A program made the translations under genes and the position numbers. From Haloimpatiens sp042688525 (GTDB lineage Bacteria > Bacillota > Clostridia > Clostridiales > Clostridiaceae), in the NCBI RefSeq assembly GCF_042688525.2, contig NZ_JBHWAB010000001.1, positions 248,001 through 312,000 on the forward strand: DNA of 64,000 nt, in the 5' to 3' direction. Shown in pieces: positions 17,288-26,276 of this stretch. The first letter of the stretch is position 1, and each line of letters opens with the position of its first letter. Below the pieces are notes generated by a model. That model saw only the letters and a list, made by a program, of their open reading frames with translations. It did no database searches and had not been told where the DNA came from.

Positions 17288-17992
17288 ATGTCACCATATT
17301 TAGCTGAGTTTTTAGGAACTATGTTATTAATTCTTTTAGGAGATGGCGTAGTTGCAAACGTAAACTTGAAAAAAACAGGAGGAAATAATTCTGGCTTGAT
17401 TGTTATAGCTACTGGTTGGGCATTTGCAGTTGGTATACCAGTGTATATATTTGGAACTGCTAGCGGGGCTCATTTTAATCCAGCTGTTACAATAGGATTA
17501 GCATCTATAGGAAAATTTGCCTGGAGTCAAGTGCCTGGATATATAGTTTCACAAATGGCAGGAGGCTTTGTAGGAGCTGTTCTTGTGTGGTTACATTATA
17601 AACCTCATTTTGATGTGACAGAGGATAAGGCTATAAAGAGAGGTGTATTTTGTACAGCACCATCTATACCAAATACTCCATTTAATTTCATTTCAGAATT
17701 TATTGGAACTTTTGTATTAGTATTTGGTATATTAGGTATTGGTCAAACTGAAATGGCAGGAGGAATAAATCCATTTGTAGTTGCACTTATTATTTGGGTT
17801 ATAGGTCTTTCACTTGGAGGAACAACTGGATATGCTATTAATCCGGCAAGAGATTTAGCACCACGTATAGCACATGCGGTATTACCAATAAAAGATAAAG
17901 GTGATTCAAATTGGGGTTATGCATGGATTCCAGTGGTAGCACCAATAGTTGGAGGAATAGTAGCAGCACTCTTATATGCAGCAGTTTTTTAA
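17288..17992 (+). CDS. glpF: Glycerol uptake facilitator (MIP/aquaporin family)
   Basis: A membrane channel of 234 residues that lets glycerol diffuse into the cell. Both half-channel motifs are present: HFNPAVTIG near residue 65 and the second NPA in YAINPARDLAPR near residue 185. The Asp after the second NPA-Arg is the usual glycerol-channel residue. Six hydrophobic segments are visible. GGAAAGGGG precedes the ATG. With glpK upstream it makes the uptake and trapping pair. Confidence 0.95.
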   Translation: MSPYLAEFLGTMLLILLGDGVVANVNLKKTGGNNSGLIVIATGWAFAVGIPVYIFGTASGAHFNPAVTIGLASIGKFAWSQVPGYIVSQMAGGFVGAVLVWLHYKPHFDVTEDKAIKRGVFCTAPSIPNTPFNFISEFIGTFVLVFGILGIGQTEMAGGINPFVVALIIWVIGLSLGGTTGYAINPARDLAPRIAHAVLPIKDKGDSNWGYAWIPVVAPIVGGIVAALLYAAVF

Positions 17993-18048
17993 GAAAAATA
18001 ATATTAAGATTTATATAAAAATAAATATCAAGTGGTTTAGATTACTGA

Positions 18049-18078
18049 TAAAGTCTTGCATTTTTGCAAGACTTTTCA
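18049..18078 (+). terminator. Rho-independent terminator of glpF
   Basis: AAAGTCTTGCA pairs with TGCAAGACTTT, followed by a short T-rich stretch. Confidence 0.8.
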
Positions 18079-18145
18079 GTTTAGTTTATATAAGTTAATA
18101 TATTATATAAATAAATAACTTAAAAGTTATTAAGGGGTGTTGTCA

Positions 18146-19075
18146 ATGAAAAAGGAGACTTTTATTTTTAAGGATAAAACGGGTTTGAATATATTTGTTT
18201 ATAAATGGATACCAGATGATAATATAGATATAAAAGCAGTTGTACAAATAGCTCATGGAATGGCAGAAACTGCAGCAAGATATGAAAGACTTGCAGAACA
18301 ATTAACACAATCAGGTTATGTGGTATATGCTAATGATCATAGAGGACATGGAAAAACAGCAAAAGAAGTTGATAAGGTTGGAAATTTAGGTGAAGATGGT
18401 TTTAATAATATGGTACAAAATATGCATCAACTTGAAAAAATAATTAAAAAAGAAAATGATAATATACCAGTATATATATTTGGACATAGTATGGGATCAT
18501 TTTTGCTTCAGAGATATATTTGTATATACGGAAAAGAAATAAGTGGTGCTATTTTATCAGGAACTTGTGGTAAACAGGGTATGATAGTAGATATCGGGAG
18601 AATTATAGCTAAAAGAGAAATTAAAAAGATAGGAAGAGACAGTAGAAGTAAAAAATTAAACAATCTATCTTTTGGAGGATATAATAAGGTTTTCAAACCG
18701 AACAGAACAGAATTTGATTGGTTAAGTAGGGATGAAAAAGAGGTAGATAAATATGTAAAGGATCCTTATTGTGGGGGTATTTTTACGGCTGGGTTTTTCT
18801 ATGATTTTTTAGGAGGATTAAAATTAATAGCTAATCAAAAAGAAATATCCAATATACCAAAGGAATTACCTATATATATATTTGCAGGAGATAAAGATCC
18901 TGTAGGAAATCGTGGGAAAGGCATATTGAAATTGGTGAAAACATATAAAAAGTATAAAATTAAAGATTTAAAATATAAACTTTATAAAGATGGAAGGCAT
19001 GAAATGTTAAATGAAATAAATAGAGATGAAGTAATGAAAGACATAATAGAATGGTTAGATTCACATATAAAATAA
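18146..19075 (+). CDS. Alpha/beta hydrolase, lysophospholipase/monoacylglycerol lipase type
   Basis: A 309-residue serine hydrolase. The nucleophile elbow is GHSMGS, the oxyanion segment AHGMAE and the cap-region motif YANDHRGHGKTA, as in monoglyceride lipases. The Asp is in AGDKDPVG and the His in DGRHEMLN, completing the triad. No signal peptide is seen, so it should be cytoplasmic. The ATG at 18146 follows AAGGGGTG. Placed directly after glpF, it may release glycerol from monoacylglycerols or lysolipids; this is inference from context. Confidence 0.82.
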   Translation: MKKETFIFKDKTGLNIFVYKWIPDDNIDIKAVVQIAHGMAETAARYERLAEQLTQSGYVVYANDHRGHGKTAKEVDKVGNLGEDGFNNMVQNMHQLEKIIKKENDNIPVYIFGHSMGSFLLQRYICIYGKEISGAILSGTCGKQGMIVDIGRIIAKREIKKIGRDSRSKKLNNLSFGGYNKVFKPNRTEFDWLSRDEKEVDKYVKDPYCGGIFTAGFFYDFLGGLKLIANQKEISNIPKELPIYIFAGDKDPVGNRGKGILKLVKTYKKYKIKDLKYKLYKDGRHEMLNEINRDEVMKDIIEWLDSHIK

Positions 19076-19078
19076 ATA

Positions 19079-19118
19079 TTAAATTGCTGCAAAGATATAA
19101 TTTTTTGCAGCAATTTCT
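19079..19118 (+). terminator. Terminator of the hydrolase gene
   Basis: AAATTGCTGCAAA pairs with TTTGCAGCAATTT, a strong 13-bp stem, followed by CTATTATT. Confidence 0.75.
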
Positions 19119-19129
19119 ATTATTAATAA

Positions 19130-19386
19130 CTCAACTTTCGCAGTTGAAAAACAACCGCTGCGGTAAATGATATCTTGCTCAGAAACCTTTCACTTCAGTA
19201 ACAAGTTCTAAGCTTTACTCATATTGAAAAAAGATTTTTTAATTAATATTCCATAGGAATCAATAATTAAAAAATGACTTTTTTCAAATTCGTAAAACTA
19301 AGAACTTGTAAACTTTGTTCAAATGTTTCTTACGCAATATATCATTTACCTTCGCTAGGTAGTATTTTTGTCCTGCGAAAGTTGAG
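19130..19386. repeat. Foldback MITE-like element, copy 5 (long tip)
   Basis: A complete 257-bp copy bounded by CTCAACTTTCGCAG and CTGCGAAAGTTGAG, with perfect terminal repeats. A 7-bp direct repeat TTAATAA flanks it (19123-19129 and 19387-19393). It lies between two convergent genes, so it may also serve as a two-way terminator. Confidence 0.8.
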
Positions 19387-19449
19387 TTAATAATTATAAT
19401 TTTTTACACAAGTGAAAGATTTTTTATACAATATGTGCCTTTCTTATTT

Positions 19450-20349
19450 TTATATTCCTGATAAATTAAAGTCAGGAGTAAATTCTGTTGTGCAAGTACC
19501 TTCACCTTGAATGAATGCATTAGTAATTCCTAAAGATAAACAGTATTTAATTAAACTATCGTAATGCTTGAGATTTAATGATTTATTAATTTCAGGATAC
19601 TTATAAGCATTAAACATAGGAGTGTACTGATTCATAATGCTTATATAAACATTATTTTTGAATGTTTTATATATAAAGTCTATTATTTTCTTAGAATCAA
19701 ATAATAATCCTGGCAGCATTAAATGTCTTATTATTACTCCTTTTTTTATAATACCATTTTTATCAAATTCAGGTTTTCCTACCTGTTTGAACATTTCTTT
19801 TATGGAATTAGAAGCATATGAGAAATAATTAGGTGTATTAGAATATCTTACAGCATATTTATCATTAAAATATTTTAAATCTGGTAGATATACATCTATA
19901 TATCCATTTAAAGCTTTTAAAGTTTCTATATTTTCATATCCATTTGAATTATATAAAACAGGTATAGTAAGACCATGTGTTTTAGCAATTTTTAAGGCTT
20001 CAATAATTTGAGGTACATAATGGGTAGGACTTACTAAGTTTATATTATGAGCACCTCTATTTTGTTGTTCTATGAATATTTCACTTAATCGTTCAATAGT
20101 TATTTCCTTTCCAAATCCTTCTTCACTTATATTGTGGTTTTGGCAGAATACACATCTCATATTGCAATTAGAGAAAAATATAGTACCAGAACCATTAGAG
20201 CCAGATATACAAGGTTCTTCCCAAGCATGAAGAGATACTTTGGCTAATTTAATGTTTTTTCCACTTTTACAAAATCCCAACTCATTGTTTAATCTGTTAA
20301 TAGCGCAATTTCTAGGACATAGCTTACAATTTACAAGAAGTTCCATCAT
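19450..20349 (-). CDS. Radical SAM protein, PflX/COG1313 type
   Basis: A 299-residue protein with the radical SAM cluster motif CNMRCVFCQN (around residue 63-72), preceded by a second Cys set CKLCPRNC...GFC at the N-terminus. It resembles the pyruvate formate-lyase activating enzyme-like family COG1313, whose substrate is not settled. The gene is read leftward and starts after AAGGTGATTAATA. No pyruvate formate-lyase gene is nearby, so a PFL-activating role is not supported here. Confidence 0.82.
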   Translation of the reverse strand: MMELLVNCKLCPRNCAINRLNNELGFCKSGKNIKLAKVSLHAWEEPCISGSNGSGTIFFSNCNMRCVFCQNHNISEEGFGKEITIERLSEIFIEQQNRGAHNINLVSPTHYVPQIIEALKIAKTHGLTIPVLYNSNGYENIETLKALNGYIDVYLPDLKYFNDKYAVRYSNTPNYFSYASNSIKEMFKQVGKPEFDKNGIIKKGVIIRHLMLPGLLFDSKKIIDFIYKTFKNNVYISIMNQYTPMFNAYKYPEINKSLNLKHYDSLIKYCLSLGITNAFIQGEGTCTTEFTPDFNLSGI

Positions 20350-20450
20350 TATTAATCACCTTCAGTTTATTAAATAAATTAATAAAAATATTATATCATT
20401 TGTTTTTGTCTTTATATAAGATATTGGTATAAAAATATTATTTATTTTGT

Positions 20451-21503
20451 TTAATGTTTAAAATGTTTTTTATAGAAATTAATGCATTGAAACATAAAAA
20501 CTAAGCTTAAAGCTCCAAAAGCAGGATATAAAAAGGTTATTAAATTTTTAAAACCTATTTGTGCTATTGGAATTGTGATGCATAAAATGATAATAACAGA
20601 TTTTTTGTATGATACATTAAATAAATGTGTAAATGTTTTTCCAATGCTATATATATCTGAAACCTCAGTAGAAAACATTTCTAAAAAAATTATACATAGT
20701 AATATAAATTGAACTAAGCTTCCAAATCTATGTGCTATATATAAAAGTGGTATATCATAGTGAAATATATATGGAATATTAAATAAAAGCATTAAATTTA
20801 TCATACAACATAAAACTGTTAATCCTAAAGCACCTAAAGAAGTACCAAAGGATAGAGCTTTTTTATCTCTAATTTCATTACTAAAAGGTACAAGTACTCC
20901 TGTACAGCATAATATATTAAAACCTCCGTATAATAAAGATGATAGAAGCCAATGTTTTTTATAATTTCCAATGCTTTTCAAGTGAGAGATACTCAATATA
21001 TCACCATTAAATGCTATATACAATACAAAAACTAGAGTGATTATTGTAATTAGTGATGGAACTATGAAAGAATTAATAGCTATAAGACCCTTTGTATCAT
21101 TTAGTAATGTTATAAGTGATATTATGATCATTAAAAGCATCCCTATCCATTTTGAAATATGAAAATATTGATGAAGTAGAGCTCCGCTTCCAGCTAGTAT
21201 TATAGCTGAACTACTTATTAAAAAGAAGCCAGTGACTACATCGGTAATTTTACCTATACATCCAGGACTAACTAAATTTATTAATTCATTATAGGAAGTT
21301 AAATTATATTTTATACTAATAGAAGATATTATATGGCTCATGTATATATACATGCATAAACATAGTAGAATTCCTATAAAACTTTTTAGCCCGTATGTAG
21401 TAAAGAATTGAGTTATTTCTTGCCCAGAAGCAAGACCAGCGCCAACTATGGTGCCTATAAATACAGCTGAAACTTGAAAAGTTAGTGTCATTTTTTTTCT
21501 CAT
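20451..21503 (-). CDS. YkvI-like multi-pass membrane protein
   Basis: A 350-residue protein with about ten hydrophobic segments. It begins FQVSAVFIGTIVGAGLASGQEITQFF, a motif of the YkvI/COG3949 family, which is distantly related to amino-acid and sodium symporters. The substrate is unknown. GGAGGAAACATTAAATG gives a strong start. It is divergent from the lipoprotein gene at 21671, and the promoters of both must lie in 21504-21670. Confidence 0.78.
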   Translation of the reverse strand: MRKKMTLTFQVSAVFIGTIVGAGLASGQEITQFFTTYGLKSFIGILLCLCMYIYMSHIISSISIKYNLTSYNELINLVSPGCIGKITDVVTGFFLISSSAIILAGSGALLHQYFHISKWIGMLLMIIISLITLLNDTKGLIAINSFIVPSLITIITLVFVLYIAFNGDILSISHLKSIGNYKKHWLLSSLLYGGFNILCCTGVLVPFSNEIRDKKALSFGTSLGALGLTVLCCMINLMLLFNIPYIFHYDIPLLYIAHRFGSLVQFILLCIIFLEMFSTEVSDIYSIGKTFTHLFNVSYKKSVIIILCITIPIAQIGFKNLITFLYPAFGALSLVFMFQCINFYKKHFKH

Positions 21504-21670
21504 TTAATGTTTCCTCCAATTATAAAGGTTTCTCTATATAAATATATATAAATAATTTAAAATAATGAGTTAATAAATGAAATTTGTGTTTAGTGGGAAA
21601 ATAATAAATATTAACATATTATTTAAGTAAATATAAACTCTATAAAAAATAATTATTTAGAGGTGAAATT

Positions 21671-22759
21671 ATGAGAAAAAGAAATTTTTTTATAGTTGTA
21701 ATAATAGTTTTATGTACTTTTACATTTTGTAGTTGTAAAAAAAATGAAATGCAGGTGCCAAAACTAAATAATACTTTTGATATTGTAGCAGCTTCTAATA
21801 TAATGGATAGTTATATGAAATATTTAATGAAAGGTGATTTTGAAAGTGTAAAAAAAATATGTTCTTCTAATATAGTGAAAGAACAAACAAGTAGATTGAA
21901 CAAAAGTGACTTATCAATAAAATCTTATAAGATTGAAGAGGTAACAGAGTTAGGCAAGTTTGCAAATTTTAAGATTAGAGTTATGAGCATAGGTGAAAGC
22001 AAGCCATATACACTTTTAGAAGAATATTCAGTAAACGTTATTAAGGAGAAAGATGGGTATAAAATAAGTGAAATAAAAACATCGATACAAAAGGAAGCAT
22101 TTGTAGAGTATGATGAAATAAGAATTAGAGATAAAAATAATGTAGAAACAAAATTGGTTTTAAGTATACAAGATATTCCTAAATATATATTTCCTCAAGA
22201 TGATAGTTTAAACACGTATAAACAAATAATTCCTATGAAAAAATTTGGTAAAATATCACTTTCATTTGATGGAATGAAGTTAACGGTTTCTACTACTGAT
22301 AACAAACGTTCATATGCAGGTATGGTAAAAATAGATGAAACTTTAGCAGTACAAGGTAAAGAATCTGAAGGTGGAGAGGGAGAAGGTGCTTCAAAAGTAC
22401 CAATGAAAGGTATACGAGAAAAACCTATAGGAAAAGAAATAACTGGGTTAGACTTGATAGAAGGATGTTATGTTAATTATATGGTTTTTTCTCAAGATGA
22501 AAAGTTTATAGTAATGCAATATACTAAAGATGATAATACAAAATGTATAAGAGTATATCAAACTAATGACGGTAAATTAATACCTGTGAAATTTGAGAAA
22601 AGTTATCCATTAGATAAGGTAAATGTAGTATTATTATCTTGTGATGAGGATGTTATGAATTTTGAAGTAGTACCTAAAGGTAACATGAATGGAGAAAATA
22701 AAGATTTAATAGGAAAATGGCAAATGAACTTTGAAACTTTTAAAATTAAAAAGATTTAA
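21671..22759 (+). CDS. Putative lipoprotein of unknown function
   Basis: A 362-residue protein with an N-terminal signal (RKRNFFIVVIIVLCTFTFCSC). The last cysteine, Cys22, is the likely lipidation site, although Phe at -3 makes the lipobox weak. The first domain (residues about 35-135) looks like an NTF2-like or DUF4878-type fold (YMKYLMKGDFESVKKIC). The rest is beta-rich. It is probably anchored on the outer face of the membrane. The next gene starts 28 bp later, so they may be co-transcribed. Confidence 0.65.
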   Translation: MRKRNFFIVVIIVLCTFTFCSCKKNEMQVPKLNNTFDIVAASNIMDSYMKYLMKGDFESVKKICSSNIVKEQTSRLNKSDLSIKSYKIEEVTELGKFANFKIRVMSIGESKPYTLLEEYSVNVIKEKDGYKISEIKTSIQKEAFVEYDEIRIRDKNNVETKLVLSIQDIPKYIFPQDDSLNTYKQIIPMKKFGKISLSFDGMKLTVSTTDNKRSYAGMVKIDETLAVQGKESEGGEGEGASKVPMKGIREKPIGKEITGLDLIEGCYVNYMVFSQDEKFIVMQYTKDDNTKCIRVYQTNDGKLIPVKFEKSYPLDKVNVVLLSCDEDVMNFEVVPKGNMNGENKDLIGKWQMNFETFKIKKI

Positions 22760-22787
22760 ATGTTGTTAGGGAGGAAGAATAGTTTAT

Positions 22788-23750
22788 ATGATGTGGGGCG
22801 AGAAAAGATATTATAGTCTAAATCATTTTTTAAGAAATAAGTTTGGTGAAAAGGTATTTAAAATTTCTTTGGATGCAGGATTTTCATGTCCAAATAGAGA
22901 TGGAACTATAAGTAAAGGTGGATGTATATATTGTAGTGAGAGAGGGTCTGGTGATTTTGCTGGAGATAGACAATTTTCAATAACTCATCAGTTTCAACAT
23001 ATTAAACATATGATGAATAAGAAATGGAAAAATGGAAAATACATTGCGTATTTTCAAGCTTACACAAATACTTATGCATCTACAGAAGTATTAAGAGAAA
23101 AGTATGAGGAAGCTATAAATCAAGAAGGAGTAGTAGGTTTAGCAATAGCTACAAGACCAGATTGTTTAGGAAAAGAGGTATTAGATGTTATTGAAGAATA
23201 TTCTAAAAGATTATATACATGGGTGGAGCTAGGACTTCAAACATCTAATAGGACTACTGCTAAACTTATAAATAGAGGATATGAATTAGAAGTATTTGAA
23301 AAAGCAGTACATGATTTAAGAGATAGAAATATAGATGTAGTAGTTCATACTATATTTGGTTTGCCAGGAGAAGATAAAGAAGATATGTTAAATACTATAA
23401 AATATCTTTCACAAAAAGATATACAAGGAGTAAAATTACATTTATTACACCTATTAAAGAATACACCTTTAGTTAAGTTATATGAACAGGGAAATTTAAG
23501 ATTTTTGGATAAAGATGAGTATGTTAACATCATATGTGAAGCAATAGCTAATTTACCTGAGCATGTAGTGATACATAGATTAACAGGTGATGCACCTAGA
23601 GATCTTATAATAGGACCAATGTGGAGTTTAAAGAAATGGGAAGTACTTAATGAAATAGATAAAACATTAAAGGAGAAAGAGTTATATCAAGGGATTTATT
23701 ATAGCAATAAATCAACTTTGGCAGTCGAAAACAATCGCTGCGTGAAATGA
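22788..23750 (+). CDS. Radical SAM protein, TIGR01212/YtqA-YhcC type
   Basis: A 320-residue radical SAM enzyme. The cluster ligands are in CPNRDGTISKGGCIYC, the spaced form typical of the TIGR01212 family. It also has GLAIATRPDCL and VVHTIFGLPGE. Its substrate is unsettled; a tRNA-related role has been discussed for relatives. The last 12 residues (STLAVENNRCVK) and the stop codon are encoded by the left arm of foldback copy 6, so the native C-terminus was replaced or extended by that insertion. Confidence 0.83.
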   Translation: MMWGEKRYYSLNHFLRNKFGEKVFKISLDAGFSCPNRDGTISKGGCIYCSERGSGDFAGDRQFSITHQFQHIKHMMNKKWKNGKYIAYFQAYTNTYASTEVLREKYEEAINQEGVVGLAIATRPDCLGKEVLDVIEEYSKRLYTWVELGLQTSNRTTAKLINRGYELEVFEKAVHDLRDRNIDVVVHTIFGLPGEDKEDMLNTIKYLSQKDIQGVKLHLLHLLKNTPLVKLYEQGNLRFLDKDEYVNIICEAIANLPEHVVIHRLTGDAPRDLIIGPMWSLKKWEVLNEIDKTLKEKELYQGIYYSNKSTLAVENNRCVK

Positions 23751-23986
23751 TATCTTGCTCAGAAACCTTTCATTTTAAAGAAAATTAATAGTTAATAATG
23801 AATAATTAATAATTAAGGAAATTTTTCCTTAAGGAAAAATAAAATATAATTAAAGATTTTTGCTTTAGCAAAAATCAACATTCATTTTTAATTATTAATT
23901 ATTAATTCTTAATTGTTGTTAAATGTTTCTTACGCAAGATATCATTTCCCTTCGCTAGGCAGTATTTTTGTTCTGCGAAAGTTGAA
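23711..23986. repeat. Foldback MITE-like element, copy 6 (tip replaced by another palindrome)
   Basis: The left arm ATCAACTTTGGCAG to AGAAACCTTTCA (about 23711-23773) and the right arm GTTAAATGTTTCTTACGCAA to TTCTGCGAAAGTTGA (about 23918-23985) match the family. The central stem is absent and replaced by a different AT-rich palindrome. The left arm encodes the C-terminus of the upstream radical SAM gene. No clear target duplication is visible. Confidence 0.75.
23776..23922. repeat. AT-rich palindrome nested in foldback copy 6
   Basis: The outer arms, rich in TTAATAATTAA motifs, are inverted copies of each other. Inside are two short hairpins: GGAAATTTTTCC with TTAAGGAAAAA, and GATTTTTGCTTTAGCAAAAATC. 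This differs from the tips of the other copies and looks like a second small element that landed in the first. Confidence 0.6.
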
Positions 23987-24021
23987 TTATTAATTCTTAA
24001 TATAAAATGGGGGATGGGAAA

Positions 24022-24726
24022 ATGAATATTGATATAATAATATCAGCAAGTGATATAAAACAGGAAAAAGTAAAGGGAAAATCTGTAGTAGTAATAGATA
24101 TGCTAAGAGCAACATCAGTAATAGTTACTGCATTAAATAATGGATGTAAAAAAGTAATACCAGTAGTTGAAATAGAAGAAGCTAGGGAAATAGCAAAGGA
24201 AAATTTAGATGAATATGTACTTGGTGGAGAAAGGAATGCTGTTAAAATAGATGGATTTGACTTTTCTAATTCTCCTTTAGAGTATAAAAAGGATTTAGCA
24301 CAAGGGAAAACACTTATTATGACAACATCTAATGGTACAAGAGCTATAAAAGGATGTGAAAGTGCTAAAAGAATATTTATAGCAGCTCTTCTCAATGGTA
24401 AGTTTGTTGGTGAAAAATTAGCACAATTAAATGAGGATATAGTTATTGTTAATTCTGGTACAAATGGTGAATTTTCTATGGATGATTTTATATGTAGTGG
24501 ATATATTATAGATTGTATTTTAAAAAATTCAAATGGAAATTTAACAGATATTGCAAAAACTGCTCATTATATTTATAGAAATAATAGAGATGTTTTAGAT
24601 TTTATAAATCATGCAAAACATTACAATAGACTTAAAGAATTAGGATTAGAAGGTGACTTAAAATATTGTTGTAAGAAAGATATAATTAAAAAAGTTCCAG
24701 AATATAAAGATGGGTACATAATATAA
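24022..24726 (+). CDS. comB: 2-phosphosulfolactate phosphatase family protein
   Basis: A 234-residue protein of the ComB family, a Mg-dependent phosphatase of 2-phosphosulfolactate known from coenzyme M and sulfolactate synthesis. It has VVIDMLRATSVIVTAL, GERNAVKIDGFDFSNSP and TTSNGTRAI, which are family hallmarks. The longest frame opens at ATG 24007 inside the ribosome binding site GGGGGATGGG; ATG 24022 is better. No other coenzyme M gene is nearby, so the substrate in this organism is open. It starts 36 bp after foldback copy 6. Confidence 0.85.
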   Translation: MNIDIIISASDIKQEKVKGKSVVVIDMLRATSVIVTALNNGCKKVIPVVEIEEAREIAKENLDEYVLGGERNAVKIDGFDFSNSPLEYKKDLAQGKTLIMTTSNGTRAIKGCESAKRIFIAALLNGKFVGEKLAQLNEDIVIVNSGTNGEFSMDDFICSGYIIDCILKNSNGNLTDIAKTAHYIYRNNRDVLDFINHAKHYNRLKELGLEGDLKYCCKKDIIKKVPEYKDGYII

Positions 24727-24729
24727 TAT

Positions 24730-24779
24730 GGCTGTCTCAAAATATATTTTATATACAATATATTTTGAGACAGCTTTTC
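24730..24779. terminator. Two-way terminator between comB and the SH3 gene
   Basis: An 18-bp stem, GCTGTCTCAAAATATATT with AATATATTTTGAGACAGC, has T-rich flanks suited to either strand between two convergent genes. Confidence 0.85.
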
Positions 24780-24796
24780 TTCATAAATAAAAATTA

Positions 24797-25225
24797 TTAT
24801 TCATTTTCGTTAATATGTTCATTTTCTATTACAGATATAAAATCTTCCTTTATCCACCCTTTAGTGTTAATTTTAGATGTATACGGAATAGAAATTTCAT
24901 ACCAAATTTCAGAATTGATTTGTGCACTATCGTGAATATCTACTTTTGTATTTTCTTGAAGTTTATATATTTGTGGATAATCTTCTAGAGGAGCAATATA
25001 TAAACTACAATCTTTTATTATAATACCATTTTTGTACTTAGGAGACTCATATCTTATAGATATTGATTCATTTTTTACTTTATCATTTTTAAAATTATGA
25101 ATATAATTATTTTGTTTTGTTAGTAATATTACTTGTTTTTTTAAATTGTCTGATTTTTGTTTTGTAGTATACACAAAATATAGACAAGGGATTAATACTA
25201 TTAAAAATAAAAAAACAGTAAACAA
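24797..25225 (-). CDS. Membrane-anchored protein with a C-terminal SH3-like domain
   Basis: A 142-residue protein. Residues 1-19 are a transmembrane anchor (FTVFLFLIVLIPCLYFVY), followed by a short coiled region. The C-terminal half (SLYIAPLEDYPQIYKL ... WYEISIPYTS ... GWIKEDFI) is like a bacterial SH3 fold. This suggests a wall-facing protein, perhaps binding peptidoglycan or a protein partner. The N-terminus lacks a lipobox. Function unknown. Confidence 0.6.
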   Translation of the reverse strand: MFTVFLFLIVLIPCLYFVYTTKQKSDNLKKQVILLTKQNNYIHNFKNDKVKNESISIRYESPKYKNGIIIKDCSLYIAPLEDYPQIYKLQENTKVDIHDSAQINSEIWYEISIPYTSKINTKGWIKEDFISVIENEHINENE

Positions 25226-25302
25226 ATAGTATCCTCCTTTAAAATAAAGGTTTGTTACTATTGTATTCTTTAAATTAGTATATATTACTTATTTTTTTAG
25301 TC

Positions 25303-25953
25303 TTATACAGCTTCAAATTCTTCATAAGTTGTTAGATATTTATCTGCATTTTTTATAAGTTCGTTTTTTTGATATTCAGAAAATGGATCATGAACAGCTA
25401 CAACTTTCATTCCAGCAGCTTTAGCACCTTGAACGGCTGGAAGAATATCTTCAAATACTATACATTCTTCAGGCTTAACATTTAATTTATTAGCAGTAAG
25501 CAAATATATATCAGGACTACTTTTTCCTTTGTTTACTTCGTCTGTTGTAGTTATAATTTCAAAATAATCATAAATACCAGTTTGTTTTAATGCAGTTTCT
25601 AAAAGTAAAGTACAATTACTTGTAGCAAGTGCTATTTTTATATCTAGAGACTTTAACAAAGATAAAAACTTTTTTACTCCAGGTTTTAGTTTAACATTGT
25701 TTTTATATTCATCATAGGCCATTTCGTTCCATTCATTCATTATTGTTTTTATATCATCTTGTATATTAAATTTATTTTTAAAATATTTTGCCGTTTCTTC
25801 GAAAGTTAAATGTTCTATACTATCTTTTAGATCTTTTGGTACGGAAATATTTCGTTTTGCTAAATAATCGTTATCAATCTTAGACCATACCCACATAGAA
25901 TCTATTATAGTACCATCCATATCAAATATAGCAGCTTTTATATTTTTTAACAT
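25303..25953 (-). CDS. HAD-superfamily hydrolase, beta-phosphoglucomutase-like
   Basis: A 216-residue HAD phosphatase. Motif I is FDMDGTIIDS near the N-terminus, motif II is the Ser/Thr in ATSNC, and the motif III/IV region is KGKSSPDIYL then IVFEDILPAVQGAKAAGM. A helical cap domain follows motif I, as in the beta-PGM/phosphonatase subgroup. The substrate, probably a small sugar phosphate, cannot be told. The open frame begins at a GTG inside the ribosome binding site GAGGTGAT, so the ATG at 25953 is chosen. Confidence 0.82.
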   Translation of the reverse strand: MLKNIKAAIFDMDGTIIDSMWVWSKIDNDYLAKRNISVPKDLKDSIEHLTFEETAKYFKNKFNIQDDIKTIMNEWNEMAYDEYKNNVKLKPGVKKFLSLLKSLDIKIALATSNCTLLLETALKQTGIYDYFEIITTTDEVNKGKSSPDIYLLTANKLNVKPEECIVFEDILPAVQGAKAAGMKVVAVHDPFSEYQKNELIKNADKYLTTYEEFEAV

Positions 25954-26011
25954 TATAATCACCTCGCTAAAAGTTTAATATGTGTATTATATCAAATATA
26001 TTAATTATAAG

Positions 26012-26226
26012 CTCAACTTTCGCAGATGAAAAATAGCCGCTACGGGAAATGATATCTTGCGTAGAAACCTTTCACTTCAGTAACAAGTTCTAAGCTTTAC
26101 TCATGTTGAAAAAATAACTTTTTTCAAATTCGTAAAGCTAATAACTTGTAAACTTTGTTCAAATGTTTCTTACGCAATATATAATTTCCCTTCGCTAAGT
26201 AGTATTTTTTTACTGCGAAAGTTGAG
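26012..26226. repeat. Foldback MITE-like element, copy 7 (short tip)
   Basis: A complete 215-bp copy from CTCAACTTTCGCAG to CTGCGAAAGTTGAG. Aligning one half with the reverse complement of the other shows pairing along nearly the whole arm. It is flanked by a 7-bp direct repeat TTATAAG (26005-26011 and 26227-26233). It lies between the HAD gene and tRNA-Pro. Confidence 0.82.
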
Positions 26227-26240
26227 TTATAAGGTATATA

Positions 26241-26272
26241 AAAAAATCCTATGCATAATGCATAGGATTTTA
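26241..26272 (-). terminator. Terminator of tRNA-Pro
   Basis: AAATCCTATGCAT and ATGCATAGGATTT form a 13-bp stem. On the minus strand it is followed by TTTTTTATAT. Confidence 0.8.
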
Positions 26273-26276
26273 CAAT

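Noticed and set aside
23776..23922. Possible CRISPR-like array of TTAATAATTAA repeats
   Set aside because: Units are short, AT-only and inverted rather than regularly spaced, with no spacers and no cas genes.
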